Shown piece after piece: positions 36,323 through 44,961 of a stretch of DNA of 64,000 bases. Under the pieces are notes generated by a model, which was given only the letters and a program-made list of their open reading frames with translations, searched no databases and was not told the DNA's origin. Source of the stretch: an uncultured Pseudomonadota bacterium (GTDB lineage Bacteria > Pseudomonadota > Gammaproteobacteria > Steroidobacterales > Steroidobacteraceae); contig CAILZL010000010.1 of assembly GCA_903838705.1 (NCBI GenBank), forward strand, positions 78,981-142,980. Direction: 5' to 3'. The first letter of the stretch is position 1, and the number at the start of each line of letters is the position of its first letter. The position numbers were made by a program, and so were the translations under genes.

Positions 36323-37297
36323 ATGTCTCTCTCCTCCACACTCCAACAACGAATCGGTAACTGGGCCAGGCGCCGTCATGGCGTGGACACATCGCCGGTG
36401 ACGATTACCAACCGTCGCATTTACATTCTGCCCACCCGTCTTGGACTCATGTACGCGGTGGCCGTGATTGCGATGGGCGTTGGCGGCATGAACTATGGAA
36501 ACAATCTGGCGCTGATGCTGTCGTTCCTGCTGGCCGCACTGGGCTTCGTGGCCATGCATCACACGCATCGCAATCTGGCCGGATTGCGTATTCATGCACT
36601 GGCGAATGAACCTGTTTTTGCCGGACAGCAATTACATATACAACTGGCCATTGAGAATCCTTCGCTGCAATTACGGCTGGGTTTACAGGCCGTGATAAAT
36701 AATTCTGAAGACCCAGCTCATTCGCAGTCAGTCATGGTGAACGGTGACACGCCAACCACCCTGCAATTGCCACTCACCAGTCAACGACGCGGGTGGTTGC
36801 AGATTGATCGTCTCACGATCAGCACCCGTTACCCCTTCGGCCTGTTTCGCGGCTGGACCGTACTGCATCTGCCAATCAGATGTCTCGTTTACCCACGACC
36901 CAGTGAACGCAGTAACACACCTCCGCCCACACAATTTGATAGCCGTCATACACAGGACATGCATCGGGGTGATGAAGAGTTTGCCGGTCTGCGCAGCTTT
37001 CATCCCGGCGATTCACCGCGACGCATTGCCTGGAAAGCATATGCACGTGAACAGGGTCTGATGGTCAAACAGTATGCCGGTACATCCATCAGTACCTGCA
37101 TGTTTGACTGGGATGCACTGGCAGGACTGGATACTGAGTTAAGACTGTCACGCCTGTGCCGCTGGGTCCTGGACAGCCACCAGCAGGGTATTGCCTACGG
37201 CCTCAAATTGCCCGGATTTAATGCAGCACCCGCTTTGAGAGAAGCGCATCGCAGCCGTTGCCTGCAGGCGCTGGCTCTGTTTCAAGGGAGTGCCTGA
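36323..37297 (+). CDS. DUF58 domain-containing membrane protein
   Basis: A 324-residue protein. Two N-terminal membrane segments (about 36-75) are followed by an extracytoplasmic-like beta region. The DUF58 core reads FAGLRSFHPGDSPRRIAWKA, the family signature. DUF58 proteins resemble von Willebrand A-type folds and work with MoxR ATPases. The stop overlaps the following ATG as TGATG. A 100-bp gap separates it from moxR. Confidence 0.9.
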   Translation: MSLSSTLQQRIGNWARRRHGVDTSPVTITNRRIYILPTRLGLMYAVAVIAMGVGGMNYGNNLALMLSFLLAALGFVAMHHTHRNLAGLRIHALANEPVFAGQQLHIQLAIENPSLQLRLGLQAVINNSEDPAHSQSVMVNGDTPTTLQLPLTSQRRGWLQIDRLTISTRYPFGLFRGWTVLHLPIRCLVYPRPSERSNTPPPTQFDSRHTQDMHRGDEEFAGLRSFHPGDSPRRIAWKAYAREQGLMVKQYAGTSISTCMFDWDALAGLDTELRLSRLCRWVLDSHQQGIAYGLKLPGFNAAPALREAHRSRCLQALALFQGSA

Positions 37298-39276
37298 TGC
37301 CTGCGGGCATTGCCATGCTGCGAGTTCAGGCCTGGCCCGAATCAGCCAGATCACTGGGCATGCTGTCCCTGATGTTACTGATGGCGCTGCTGCCACATGT
37401 CGCTCATCTGCCCGTATGGATTCCACTGTGCGTAACAGGCGCCATGGTGTGGCGTCTGTGGATTGAAGTGCATGCTGCTGCCCTGCCCAATAAATGGTTA
37501 CGCAGCATCATGGCGCTGCTGGCATTGATCGCCGTGCTGGTCAATTTCCGCAGCCTGAACGGACTGGAAGCGGGCACTGCGCTGCTGTCGATGATGGCTG
37601 GCATGAAGCTGCTGGAATCCAGACAGTTACGTGACTACAGCATTCTGATTTTCATCGCACTGTTCCTGCTGTTCGCGGAACTGTTGTACGAACAGAGCAT
37701 GATTCTGTTGCCTTATCTGTTGCTGAGTACGACGTTCATCGTCACCTGCCTGTTGCACCTTCATGATGGCGGCAGCCAGATCAGCTTTGGCGCATCCCTG
37801 ATGCGTAGTACACGCATGCTGCTGCAAGCCCTGCCGCTGGCAGCGCTGTTATTTCTGCTGGTGCCCAGATTACCGGGTCAGTTCTGGGTACTGCCTTCAC
37901 ATGGTGCCGCCACGACCGGATTGAATGATGAGATGAGTCCGGGTGATGTAGCCGATTTGAGCCTGTCCAGTGAGGTGGCCTTCCGTGTCGAGTTTCAGGG
38001 CACCCCACCACCCAAATCACAGCGCTACTGGCGTGCAGTGGTACTGCATGATTTTGATGGTCGAACCTGGCGCCGTCATCGCAGCGAATTACTAACGCCA
38101 CAGAAAATCATTACCAGCCAGCAGACTTATCGTTATCGCATGTTGATGGAACCCAGCAATGAGCCATGGATTCCGGTACTGGATATTCCCCTGCAAACCA
38201 GCCTGCGCCGCAGCATGCTGACCAGCGACCTGCAATTACTCGCACGCCAGCCCGTTACACAACTTATCGCCGTTGATGTACTGGCTGCCACCGAATACCA
38301 GTTCGGAGTGTCGCTGGACGAAACAATGCGCCGCCTGGACACCCAACTGGCAGGCAGTCTCAACCCGCGCAGCCGCGAACTTGCCCTTCAGATGCGTGCA
38401 GCAAGCAATGATGATTCCGTTTACGTGAACACTGTGCTCAATCTGTTCCGTCAGCAGGAATTTTTCTACACATTGCAGCCGCCCGCGCTGGGCGCACACA
38501 CAGTAGATGATTTCCTGTTCAACACCCGGCGGGGTTTCTGCGAGCACTATGCATCCGCATTCACCTTCATGATGCGAGCAGCGGGAATTCCTGCGCGGGT
38601 TGTCACGGGCTATCAGGGCGGTGAGCTGAATGAAGTAAATAACTACCTGGTCGTGCGTCAGTCGGATGCACATGCGTGGGCCGAGGTATGGCTGGCGGAT
38701 CGGGGCTGGGTGCGGGTTGATCCCACTGCCGCCATCGCTCCACAGAGAATTGAACAGGGTCTGGAATCCGCAGGCACTTACAATGAAGCTCTGACAGGGC
38801 ACATGCTGAGCCGCAGCCACTGGCTCTATCAGATGCGACAGAACTGGGATGCCGTCAATACTTTCTGGAAGGCCCGTATTGTCAACTTTGACAGTGATGA
38901 TCAACGCAGTGTGATGAGTCTGCTGGGTTTCAGTAACCCGGACTGGCGCACACTGGGCTGGGCATTACTGATCTCATTCATCAGTTTCTTCGCTGCCATG
39001 ATGCTGTGGCTGGGCTGGAAGTATCGACCAAGGCAACGCGATCCGGTGGTAGAAGCCTATGCAACGCTGAAGCGCAAGCTGTCCAGAGCAGGAATTGATG
39101 CCCTGCCACACGAAGGCCCCGTGGACTATCTGTCGCGAGCGGCGCTGGCAAAACCTGCTCTGGCCGGTGAATTGCGTGAGCTATGTGATCTTTACATCAC
39201 GCTACGCTACACACCCGATGCACGGCCACACCTGCTCAACCGGCTGCGCCAGCTGGTTAGACAACTGCCAGCCTGA
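37297..39276 (+). CDS. tgpA: TgpA-type membrane transglutaminase-like protein (DUF3488/DUF4129)
   Basis: A 659-residue protein. About six N-terminal membrane helices form the DUF3488 region. A periplasmic transglutaminase-like domain follows, with Cys in TRRGFCEHYASAFTFMMRAA, His in SDAHAWAEVW and Asp in GWVRVDPTAA. One more helix leads to a C-terminal DUF4129 segment. Pseudomonas TgpA is essential for viability; the substrate is unknown. I chose the ATG at 37297 because it overlaps the DUF58 stop and has GGAG upstream. The longer frame from 37258 lies inside DUF58. Confidence 0.92.
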   Translation: MPAGIAMLRVQAWPESARSLGMLSLMLLMALLPHVAHLPVWIPLCVTGAMVWRLWIEVHAAALPNKWLRSIMALLALIAVLVNFRSLNGLEAGTALLSMMAGMKLLESRQLRDYSILIFIALFLLFAELLYEQSMILLPYLLLSTTFIVTCLLHLHDGGSQISFGASLMRSTRMLLQALPLAALLFLLVPRLPGQFWVLPSHGAATTGLNDEMSPGDVADLSLSSEVAFRVEFQGTPPPKSQRYWRAVVLHDFDGRTWRRHRSELLTPQKIITSQQTYRYRMLMEPSNEPWIPVLDIPLQTSLRRSMLTSDLQLLARQPVTQLIAVDVLAATEYQFGVSLDETMRRLDTQLAGSLNPRSRELALQMRAASNDDSVYVNTVLNLFRQQEFFYTLQPPALGAHTVDDFLFNTRRGFCEHYASAFTFMMRAAGIPARVVTGYQGGELNEVNNYLVVRQSDAHAWAEVWLADRGWVRVDPTAAIAPQRIEQGLESAGTYNEALTGHMLSRSHWLYQMRQNWDAVNTFWKARIVNFDSDDQRSVMSLLGFSNPDWRTLGWALLISFISFFAAMMLWLGWKYRPRQRDPVVEAYATLKRKLSRAGIDALPHEGPVDYLSRAALAKPALAGELRELCDLYITLRYTPDARPHLLNRLRQLVRQLPA

Positions 39277-39346
39277 ACACTGCCGATCAGAGAATCGGCT
39301 TGCCTGCCAGCAGCAATTCAAGCTGATCGGTTGCCTTGCCCCAGCC

Positions 39347-39757
39347 TTAATGAAAGCCCATCTGCAAGTGGCTTTGATAATCCGCATCGTTCCAGTGTCT
39401 GACGCGTGCCGTATATCGCGTCTTGCCATCTTCATTGTCGAAATCAAGAATGACCGTCATGAATGCTTTCCCGGAAGGCTGCCACGCACTGGTGTAAGCA
39501 TCAGTAAATACCAGCTTTTTACCGGGCATTACCTCCAGATACACACCGCGATTGGGAAACTCCTGCCCCTCCGGTCCTTTCATAATCAGGTAAGTGGCAC
39601 CGCCCGGACGCACGTCGGTTTCCGCATGCGTAACGCGCCAGGGTCGGGGACAGAACCACTCCTTGATCATCTCAGGATCAACCCATGCCTGATAAACACG
39701 ATCGGGTGGTGCATCGATCAACCGGGTCAACACCAGCTCATGATTCGATACAGACAC
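39347..39757 (-). CDS. SRPBCC (AHSA1-like) protein, C-terminus cut by an in-frame stop
   Basis: A START/Bet v1-fold protein of the AHSA1 type. It has LTRLIDAPPDRVYQAWVDPE near the N-terminus and HWNDADYQSHLQMGFH at the end. After this His comes TAA at 39347-39349. The same frame then reads 19 more sense codons (GWGKATDQLELLLAGKPIL) to a TGA at 39287-39289. Family members typically continue GFH-E-GWGKAxDQLExLL, so TAA replaces one codon, most simply GAA. The C-terminal helix is lost unless there is readthrough or a sequence error. The start is GTG at 39757, with an in-frame TAA three codons upstream and no clear ribosome binding site. Confidence 0.75.
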   Translation of the reverse strand: MSVSNHELVLTRLIDAPPDRVYQAWVDPEMIKEWFCPRPWRVTHAETDVRPGGATYLIMKGPEGQEFPNRGVYLEVMPGKKLVFTDAYTSAWQPSGKAFMTVILDFDNEDGKTRYTARVRHWNDADYQSHLQMGFH

Positions 39758-39799
39758 ATCGGTTTAAGCAGACATGATCAGCCTCAACAATTATTCGGG

Positions 39800-40321
39800 T
39801 TACTGTTCGGCAATGTTTTTCAGATTGCTCAGACCACGTTCAAAGTCACCGCCCACCATCTTGTCCATATTGAAGAACAGTGACATCAATCTGGACATAA
39901 AGGGACTTGGCCCAAACATGGCCCACCTGACTTCAGTGACATCACCCTGAGCCTGAAAATTGAACTCGGTTGTGTTGTGTGCTTCAAATGGCGCAAAGAA
40001 ATCCAGCTTGATACGAATCGATTTTGACGAAATCGAGTCGACAATTTCCATCCGTCCCTTGCCGACCTTTTTGTTGCCTTGCCACTCATACACCGCGCCC
40101 TTGCCGACACTGACATTTCCGTAGGCTCTTGCCATGGATGGATCGAGTATTTCCCATGGCGACCAGCTACCCCATTGATGAAAATCATTGATGAGTGCAA
40201 ACAACTTTTCGGGAGTGGCCCTGATACGCATTGAACGCTCGATGCGGAAGCTAGCCGGCCTAGTAAATACATATATCAGCATTGCCGCTATTACTAGGAT
40301 TATCAGGATCAGTACATTCAT
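39800..40321 (-). CDS. SRPBCC family protein with N-terminal membrane anchor
   Basis: A 173-residue protein. One N-terminal hydrophobic helix (MNVLILIILVIAAMLIYVF) precedes a polyketide-cyclase/START-type domain (SMRIRATPEKLFALINDFHQWGSWSPW). Such proteins bind hydrophobic ligands in a deep pocket; no ligand can be named. The ATG at 40321, with GGGAGAA upstream, was preferred over 40351. It lies just upstream of the truncated SRPBCC gene on the same strand. Confidence 0.85.
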   Translation of the reverse strand: MNVLILIILVIAAMLIYVFTRPASFRIERSMRIRATPEKLFALINDFHQWGSWSPWEILDPSMARAYGNVSVGKGAVYEWQGNKKVGKGRMEIVDSISSKSIRIKLDFFAPFEAHNTTEFNFQAQGDVTEVRWAMFGPSPFMSRLMSLFFNMDKMVGGDFERGLSNLKNIAEQ

Positions 40322-40368
40322 ATTATTCTCCCGTAACAAGTTTGATAGCACTTGATGGTTTGTACTGA

Positions 40369-40743
40369 CTACATCGAGTGCAGACCAAACATATTCCCTT
40401 CGGTATCGAAGGCCAGCGTGATGTATCCGTATTCACCAATCGACATCTTGCTCTGTTTGATTCGCCCGCCGGCAGGCACGATTCGCGCCTCCTCAACTGC
40501 GCAATCCGGCGAACTGAAGTAAACCAGCGTACCGCACCCGCCTGAAGGAACTCCCTTCATTCTGACCAGCATCCCAGATGCACCGGGTGCATTCTGATTC
40601 ATCTGGAAAGCCCACATTTCCGTATCAGGAATTGGCGACTTCAGTGGGCTTAATGTCTGCTTGAGTACGGTTTCGTAGAATTTTCTGGCGCGATCCATGT
40701 CCTGCACGTAAATCTCGAACCATACAACGGGATTGATATTCAT
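40369..40743 (-). CDS. VOC (glyoxalase/bleomycin-resistance-like) family protein
   Basis: A 124-residue vicinal-oxygen-chelate fold protein. It has WFEIYVQDMDRARKFYETVL at the N-terminus and GYITLAFDTEGNMFGLHSM at the C-terminus. These are the typical paired beta-alpha-beta-beta-beta modules seen in short VOC proteins annotated as glyoxalase-like. The reaction is unknown. A longer frame extends to 41046, but the ATG at 40743 has AGGAGAG nearby and the correct family start. It is grouped with the two SRPBCC genes. Such VOC and AHSA1 genes are often neighbours. Confidence 0.88.
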   Translation of the reverse strand: MNINPVVWFEIYVQDMDRARKFYETVLKQTLSPLKSPIPDTEMWAFQMNQNAPGASGMLVRMKGVPSGGCGTLVYFSSPDCAVEEARIVPAGGRIKQSKMSIGEYGYITLAFDTEGNMFGLHSM

Positions 40744-41082
40744 CGCTGCTCTCCTGCAATCAAGTTGAACAACTGCTGCACCTGCCGGACTGACAGGGTG
40801 AATGAGCAGCGTACTCCCGGGACAGGTATATTTGAAGCGCAACTCATGGTTACGCCAGACCAGGAATGTATGACAGCAGCCGGCTGAACACATTTCGTGC
40901 TGCACAAGCCCATATCCAGTCTGTGACGAAAGCAGAGAGGTGCGACATCTCGCCCTCTGCAATTTGATCAAGGCCAGGCAAACTGTCATATGAGCAAAGG
41001 TACGTTCTACTGGTACTATCCCGCCCCATGTGCCTGCCATATCCATTTTGATTTGTCGCTACTTATGACCCGATGATGCGTG
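40744..41082. other. Divergent intergenic region between VOC gene and modB
   Basis: About 340 bp. The minus-strand frame remains open by chance through most of it, but its composition (RCRTSLLSSQTGYGL...) is not protein-like. No modA gene, molybdenum-cofactor riboswitch or clear ModE site was recognised. The ribosome binding site of modB is weak. Confidence 0.5.
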
Positions 41083-41790
41083 ATGCCTGACTGGTTCACC
41101 CTTACCGCCACCGAATTACAGGCTTTGCAACTGAGCCTGAGCGTCGCGCTGCGCAGCGTGTTGTTCAATCTGTTGCCCGCCATTGCCATTGCCTGGCTGC
41201 TGACACGTCGCCGCTTTCCGGGTCGATTATTACTGGACGCCATGGTGCACCTGCCACTGGTATTACCACCCGTCGTGATTGGCTATTTACTGTTGCTGCT
41301 GTTTGGCGTGCGCGGTCCACTCGGTGCCTGGCTGCAACACGCCTTTGATGTAAGGCTGGTTTTCACCAGCACAGGTGCGGCACTGGCAACGGCGGTGATG
41401 TCCTTTCCTCTGATGGTGCGATCAATGCGCATCGCACTGGAGAATGCAGACGGTGGACTGGAAGAGGCTGCCCGCACACTGGGCGCGAGTGTCATGGATC
41501 GCTTCTGCACCATCACCCTGCCGCTGATGTTACCCGGCGTGCTTGCCGGGGTCGTGACTGCATTTGCTGCCGGTCTGGGTGAGTTTGGCGCGGTAATCAC
41601 CTTTGTCGGTAACATTCCCGGTGAAACTCAAACCCTGCCACTGGCTCTGTATTCAGCTTTGCAGACTCCTGATGGCGATACTCATGCTGTGCATCTGGCA
41701 ACACTTTCCTGTGTGCTGGGATTGAGCGGGTTAGTACTCGCCGAATGGCTGGCGCGAGCATTGAGACGGTATCTTGGGCGTACTGCATGA
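41083..41790 (+). CDS. modB: Molybdate ABC transporter permease ModB
   Basis: A 235-residue inner-membrane permease with about five helices. The EAA loop is EEAARTLGASVMDRFCTITLP, and the GLGEFGAVITFVGN segment is characteristic of ModB. It would form the molybdate channel. The start is the ATG at 41083; a GTG immediately before (41080) is also possible. The next gene is modC, 10 bp downstream. The expected periplasmic binding protein ModA is not adjacent. Confidence 0.92.
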   Translation: MPDWFTLTATELQALQLSLSVALRSVLFNLLPAIAIAWLLTRRRFPGRLLLDAMVHLPLVLPPVVIGYLLLLLFGVRGPLGAWLQHAFDVRLVFTSTGAALATAVMSFPLMVRSMRIALENADGGLEEAARTLGASVMDRFCTITLPLMLPGVLAGVVTAFAAGLGEFGAVITFVGNIPGETQTLPLALYSALQTPDGDTHAVHLATLSCVLGLSGLVLAEWLARALRRYLGRTA

Positions 41791-41800
41791 GTAATGCGCC

Positions 41801-42904
41801 ATGCTGACAGTGCAACTCAGGAAACGCCGCAGTGAATTCTCGCTTGATCTGCAATTCAGCGTACCTGAATCCGGTGTGGTGGCATTGTTTGGAGCTTCCG
41901 GTTGCGGAAAAAGCACCACAGCGAATCTGATCGCAGGATTGATAACGCCTGACTCCGGCTTTATCCAGCTAGGTGATGAGGTGTTGCTGGATACCGCACA
42001 GAACATCAACCAGCCTGCCGAACAACGCCGGATCGGCTATGTCTTTCAGGATGCGCGTTTGTTTCCTCACTACACAGTGGAAGGCAATCTCCGATACGGA
42101 CTGCAACGCGCAAGACAACAACCTGTTATTAAATTTGATGCGGTTGTGACCCTGCTCGGGCTTGAGCCACTTCTGCAACGCAGACCGCAGCAGCTGTCCG
42201 GCGGTGAGAAACAACGTGTTGCGCTGGGACGCGCACTGCTTGCCCAACCACGACTGTTGCTGCTGGATGAACCGCTTGCTTCTCTGGATCAGCCCCGCCG
42301 TGAAGAAGTATTGCCCTATCTTGAACGGGTTCGCGATCAACTGAAGATCCCGATGGTTTACATCAGCCATCAGTTCGAAGAAGTCCTGCGACTTGCGACC
42401 CACGTCGTACTCATGCAACAAGGCCGGACTCTGGCTCAAGGTGACCTTGCAGCGATGAGCCTGGAACCGGCATTGCGTGGCTTGATTGGTGCCGAAGCCC
42501 TCGGTGCTGTTGTAGATGGAAAGGTGCAGGAGATAGATGAATACAGCCGTCTTGCCAGGGTCGCGCTAGGTAACGGGCATGTCAGTGTTGACGCGAATCA
42601 GTTGCAATGTGGTCAGCGGGTGCGACTGCAACTGCTGGCGCGAGATTTGATTCTGGCTCTGTCACCGCCACAAGGTTTGAGCGTGCGTAACATGCTGCAA
42701 GGCGTCATCACCAGACTGACACCTGACGATCGACATGCAACGCTGGTGACGGTTGATGTGGGTGGCGTAATGCTGATTGCACGTATCACTACATCTTCTG
42801 CAGATGAAATGAAACTGCATGATGGACTTTGCATCTGGATATTAGTGAAAGCCGTGACACTGCGCGGCCATGTCTTTGCCTCTGGCGACACCCGCTCAGT
42901 CTGA
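41801..42904 (+). CDS. modC: Molybdate ABC transporter ATP-binding protein ModC
   Basis: A 367-residue ABC ATPase. Walker A is FGASGCGKSTTA, the Q-loop region is YVFQDARLFPHYTV, the signature is LSGGEKQRVALGRAL and Walker B is LLLLDEPLASLD. The last about 75 residues form a TOBE/MOP-type domain (SVRNMLQGVITRL), which in ModC binds oxyanion for feedback control. It energises ModB. Confidence 0.93.
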   Translation: MLTVQLRKRRSEFSLDLQFSVPESGVVALFGASGCGKSTTANLIAGLITPDSGFIQLGDEVLLDTAQNINQPAEQRRIGYVFQDARLFPHYTVEGNLRYGLQRARQQPVIKFDAVVTLLGLEPLLQRRPQQLSGGEKQRVALGRALLAQPRLLLLDEPLASLDQPRREEVLPYLERVRDQLKIPMVYISHQFEEVLRLATHVVLMQQGRTLAQGDLAAMSLEPALRGLIGAEALGAVVDGKVQEIDEYSRLARVALGNGHVSVDANQLQCGQRVRLQLLARDLILALSPPQGLSVRNMLQGVITRLTPDDRHATLVTVDVGGVMLIARITTSSADEMKLHDGLCIWILVKAVTLRGHVFASGDTRSV

Positions 42905-43007
42905 ACATTTATACTCACCTGTATTCCAGCAGGTGATCAGGGCATTCTCAGCCGACAATAATAGATACCCGGGCCGGCTACCCTAGCCAGCAGACTACGC
43001 AACCTGA

Positions 43008-43046
43008 TAAAAAACCCGGGCAAGCCATAAGCCCTGCCCGGGTTTG
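43008..43046 (-). terminator. Intrinsic terminator after ssb, shared with modC
   Basis: ACCCGGGC and GCCCGGGT form a perfect 8-bp stem with a 14-nt loop. On the minus strand it is followed by TTTTTATC, 25 bp beyond the ssb stop. On the plus strand TTTGTTG follows, so it may also end modC. Confidence 0.85.
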
Positions 43047-43070
43047 TTGTAGTTTGCCTGCTGATTATTT

Positions 43071-43526
43071 TCAGAACGGAATATCGTCGTCAAATCCGCC
43101 ATCATCACTGGGCGGTGGCGCAGAATTCGAAGAACTGCGTTCAGGCGCAGAACGACCACCACCAGATGACTCGCCACTTCCGGCACCGCCACGCCCGCCA
43201 AGCATCTGCATGTCACGACCAACGATCTCAGTGGTGTAACGGTCTTTGCCTTCCTTATCCTGCCACTTGCGGGTGCGCAGACTGCCTTCGATATAAACCT
43301 GTGAGCCTTTATGCAGGTATTCGGCTGCAATCTCAGCGAGTTTTTCAAACAGCACTACGTTGTGCCATTCGGTACGTTCCTGCTTGTCGCCGGTCTGTTT
43401 GTCCGTCCAGCCTTCCGAGGTAGCAACACTGAAGTTGGTCACGGCCTTGCCATTGGGCATGTAGCGCGTTTCAGGGTCTTTGCCGATATTCCCCACCAGG
43501 ATGACTTTGTTGATGCCGCGCGCCAT
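43071..43526 (-). CDS. ssb: Single-stranded DNA-binding protein
   Basis: A 151-residue SSB. The OB fold spans about residues 1-110 ([20 protein letters not shown], then [20 protein letters not shown]). A Gly/Ser-rich linker follows, and the C-terminal acidic tip is DDDIPF, which recruits repair and replication partners. It works as a tetramer on single-stranded DNA. The MFS gene is upstream on the same strand and uvrA lies beyond it. Confidence 0.96.
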   Translation of the reverse strand: MARGINKVILVGNIGKDPETRYMPNGKAVTNFSVATSEGWTDKQTGDKQERTEWHNVVLFEKLAEIAAEYLHKGSQVYIEGSLRTRKWQDKEGKDRYTTEIVGRDMQMLGGRGGAGSGESSGGGRSAPERSSSNSAPPPSDDGGFDDDIPF

Positions 43527-43610
43527 GAGAACGGTACTCCGCTGTAAATCAGGTTGATGTATGAAAACGAATTGTAGTCGCTCAGGTCCGTCTGGTCAGC
43601 ATGCGTCCGG

Positions 43611-44825
43611 TCAGGTTTCAGCCGATGCCAGCATCACCACCGTTGCCCAGATCAGCGCTACTCCGGCGCTGAGCCAGAATACGCCAGCGTACCCGAAACG
43701 GGCCGCAACCATTCCGCCTGCAACCGGGCCGCAGGCTGAGCCGAGTGACTGGCAGGTTCCGAACACGCCCAGAGCCGCTCCTCGATCTGATCCGGGTGCT
43801 GCCTTAGAGAGCGCAGCAGGTAATCTGGCTTCAAGAAAATTGAATACAGCAAAATACAATGTGAATACTAGCAGCATAGGCCACAGCTGCGCACTTAGCA
43901 GCGCCAGCAGCGCCTGGGCCAGGGCTGCAATCAGGATCGCCGCAATAGTCAGGCGACCCGGACGCCTGAGACGCTCAACGCCGCGAATCAGCACAACCGT
44001 CCCCGCCAGAGAGGCCAGGAACACACCCAGGTACACCTGCCAGTGAACTGACTTGGGAATACCCAGCACATTCACCAGTATCTGCGGAACTGACAAAAAT
44101 GTACCGGACAGGATGAAATGCAACGCGAACACGCCTACAAAGTGGCCACGCAGGTTGGGCAGGCAACTGACACGCCACAGGGAGGTACGGATTGCAACTT
44201 TGCGATCACCGCTCATGACGTCATCTGGCGCACCCCAATGCAGTAGCGCCAGACCTGCCAGCGCCATAATCGCCATTACCCCGAATACGCCCCGCATGCC
44301 GATCGCTGTATCCAGCACCGGAGCAACCACCAGCGACAGGACAAACGAAGCACCAATGCTGATCCCGATAAAGGCCATGGCCCGTGTGCGTACTTCGTCA
44401 CGTGTGTGGTCAGCCAGCAGCGCAGTCACCGCCGCAGACATGGAGCCTGCACCCTGCAGCGCCCGCGCCACAATGACCCACCCGAAGGTATGCGCGAACG
44501 CCCCCACCAGTGAACCCAGTAAAAACAACAGCAACCCAATAGCAATCATGGGGCGTCGCCCGAATCGATCCGACCAGCGCCCGAATGGAATCTGAAACAG
44601 CGTCTGAACCAGTGCGTACGTCCCCATAGCCCAGCCCACCTGGACGGGTGTTGCACCCGGCAGGCCCGATACGTACAGCGACAACACGGTCAAGGGTAAA
44701 AACAGGCCGAGCATCCGGGTGGCATAAATGCCGGCCAGCGCTGCAACCGTACGCCGTTCTGTTGCAGTCAGACTGATCTTGTCCGGCGGAGAAACTGTAC
44801 TGCCTGCAGAAGTTTTTATAGACAT
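43611..44825 (-). CDS. Major facilitator superfamily exporter
   Basis: A 404-residue protein with about twelve membrane helices. The MFS signature is GRWSDRFGRRPMIAIG between helices 2 and 3. Its place between ssb and uvrA is conserved in many proteobacteria, where it is annotated as a multidrug or sugar efflux transporter of unknown substrate. The frame extends to 44900, but the ATG at 44825 (MSIKTSAGS) leaves room for a divergent promoter. Confidence 0.88.
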   Translation of the reverse strand: MSIKTSAGSTVSPPDKISLTATERRTVAALAGIYATRMLGLFLPLTVLSLYVSGLPGATPVQVGWAMGTYALVQTLFQIPFGRWSDRFGRRPMIAIGLLLFLLGSLVGAFAHTFGWVIVARALQGAGSMSAAVTALLADHTRDEVRTRAMAFIGISIGASFVLSLVVAPVLDTAIGMRGVFGVMAIMALAGLALLHWGAPDDVMSGDRKVAIRTSLWRVSCLPNLRGHFVGVFALHFILSGTFLSVPQILVNVLGIPKSVHWQVYLGVFLASLAGTVVLIRGVERLRRPGRLTIAAILIAALAQALLALLSAQLWPMLLVFTLYFAVFNFLEARLPAALSKAAPGSDRGAALGVFGTCQSLGSACGPVAGGMVAARFGYAGVFWLSAGVALIWATVVMLASAET

Positions 44826-44851
44826 GTTGCCATTGAGATGGGGAATGGGTT

Positions 44852-44878
44852 TTGCCACGCAACCAAGCTGCGTATAGT
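44852..44878 (+). promoter_or_regulatory. Candidate uvrA promoter
   Basis: TTGCCA (44852-44857) and TATAGT (44873-44878) are 15 bp apart, tight but usable. A CTG-N10-CAA sequence at 44868-44883 overlaps the -10. It resembles a LexA site only loosely, because the final G of CTG-N10-CAG is missing. Confidence 0.3.
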
Positions 44879-44961
44879 ACCAAGTCCGCTCGTATACCAA
44901 GCAATGTTTAACCCGTCCGGGCCGATACCTGAATCTTCAGTCGCCACAGCAGCCACACATC

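Noticed and set aside
40744..41046. A 100-residue N-terminal extension of the VOC protein
   Set aside because: The composition is unlike protein, and the ATG at 40743 has its own AGGAGAG site and the correct family start.
44868..44883. LexA (SOS) box before uvrA
   Set aside because: CTG-N10-CAA is close to the CTG-N10-CAG core but lacks the final G and the usual alternating AT centre. Not enough to call.
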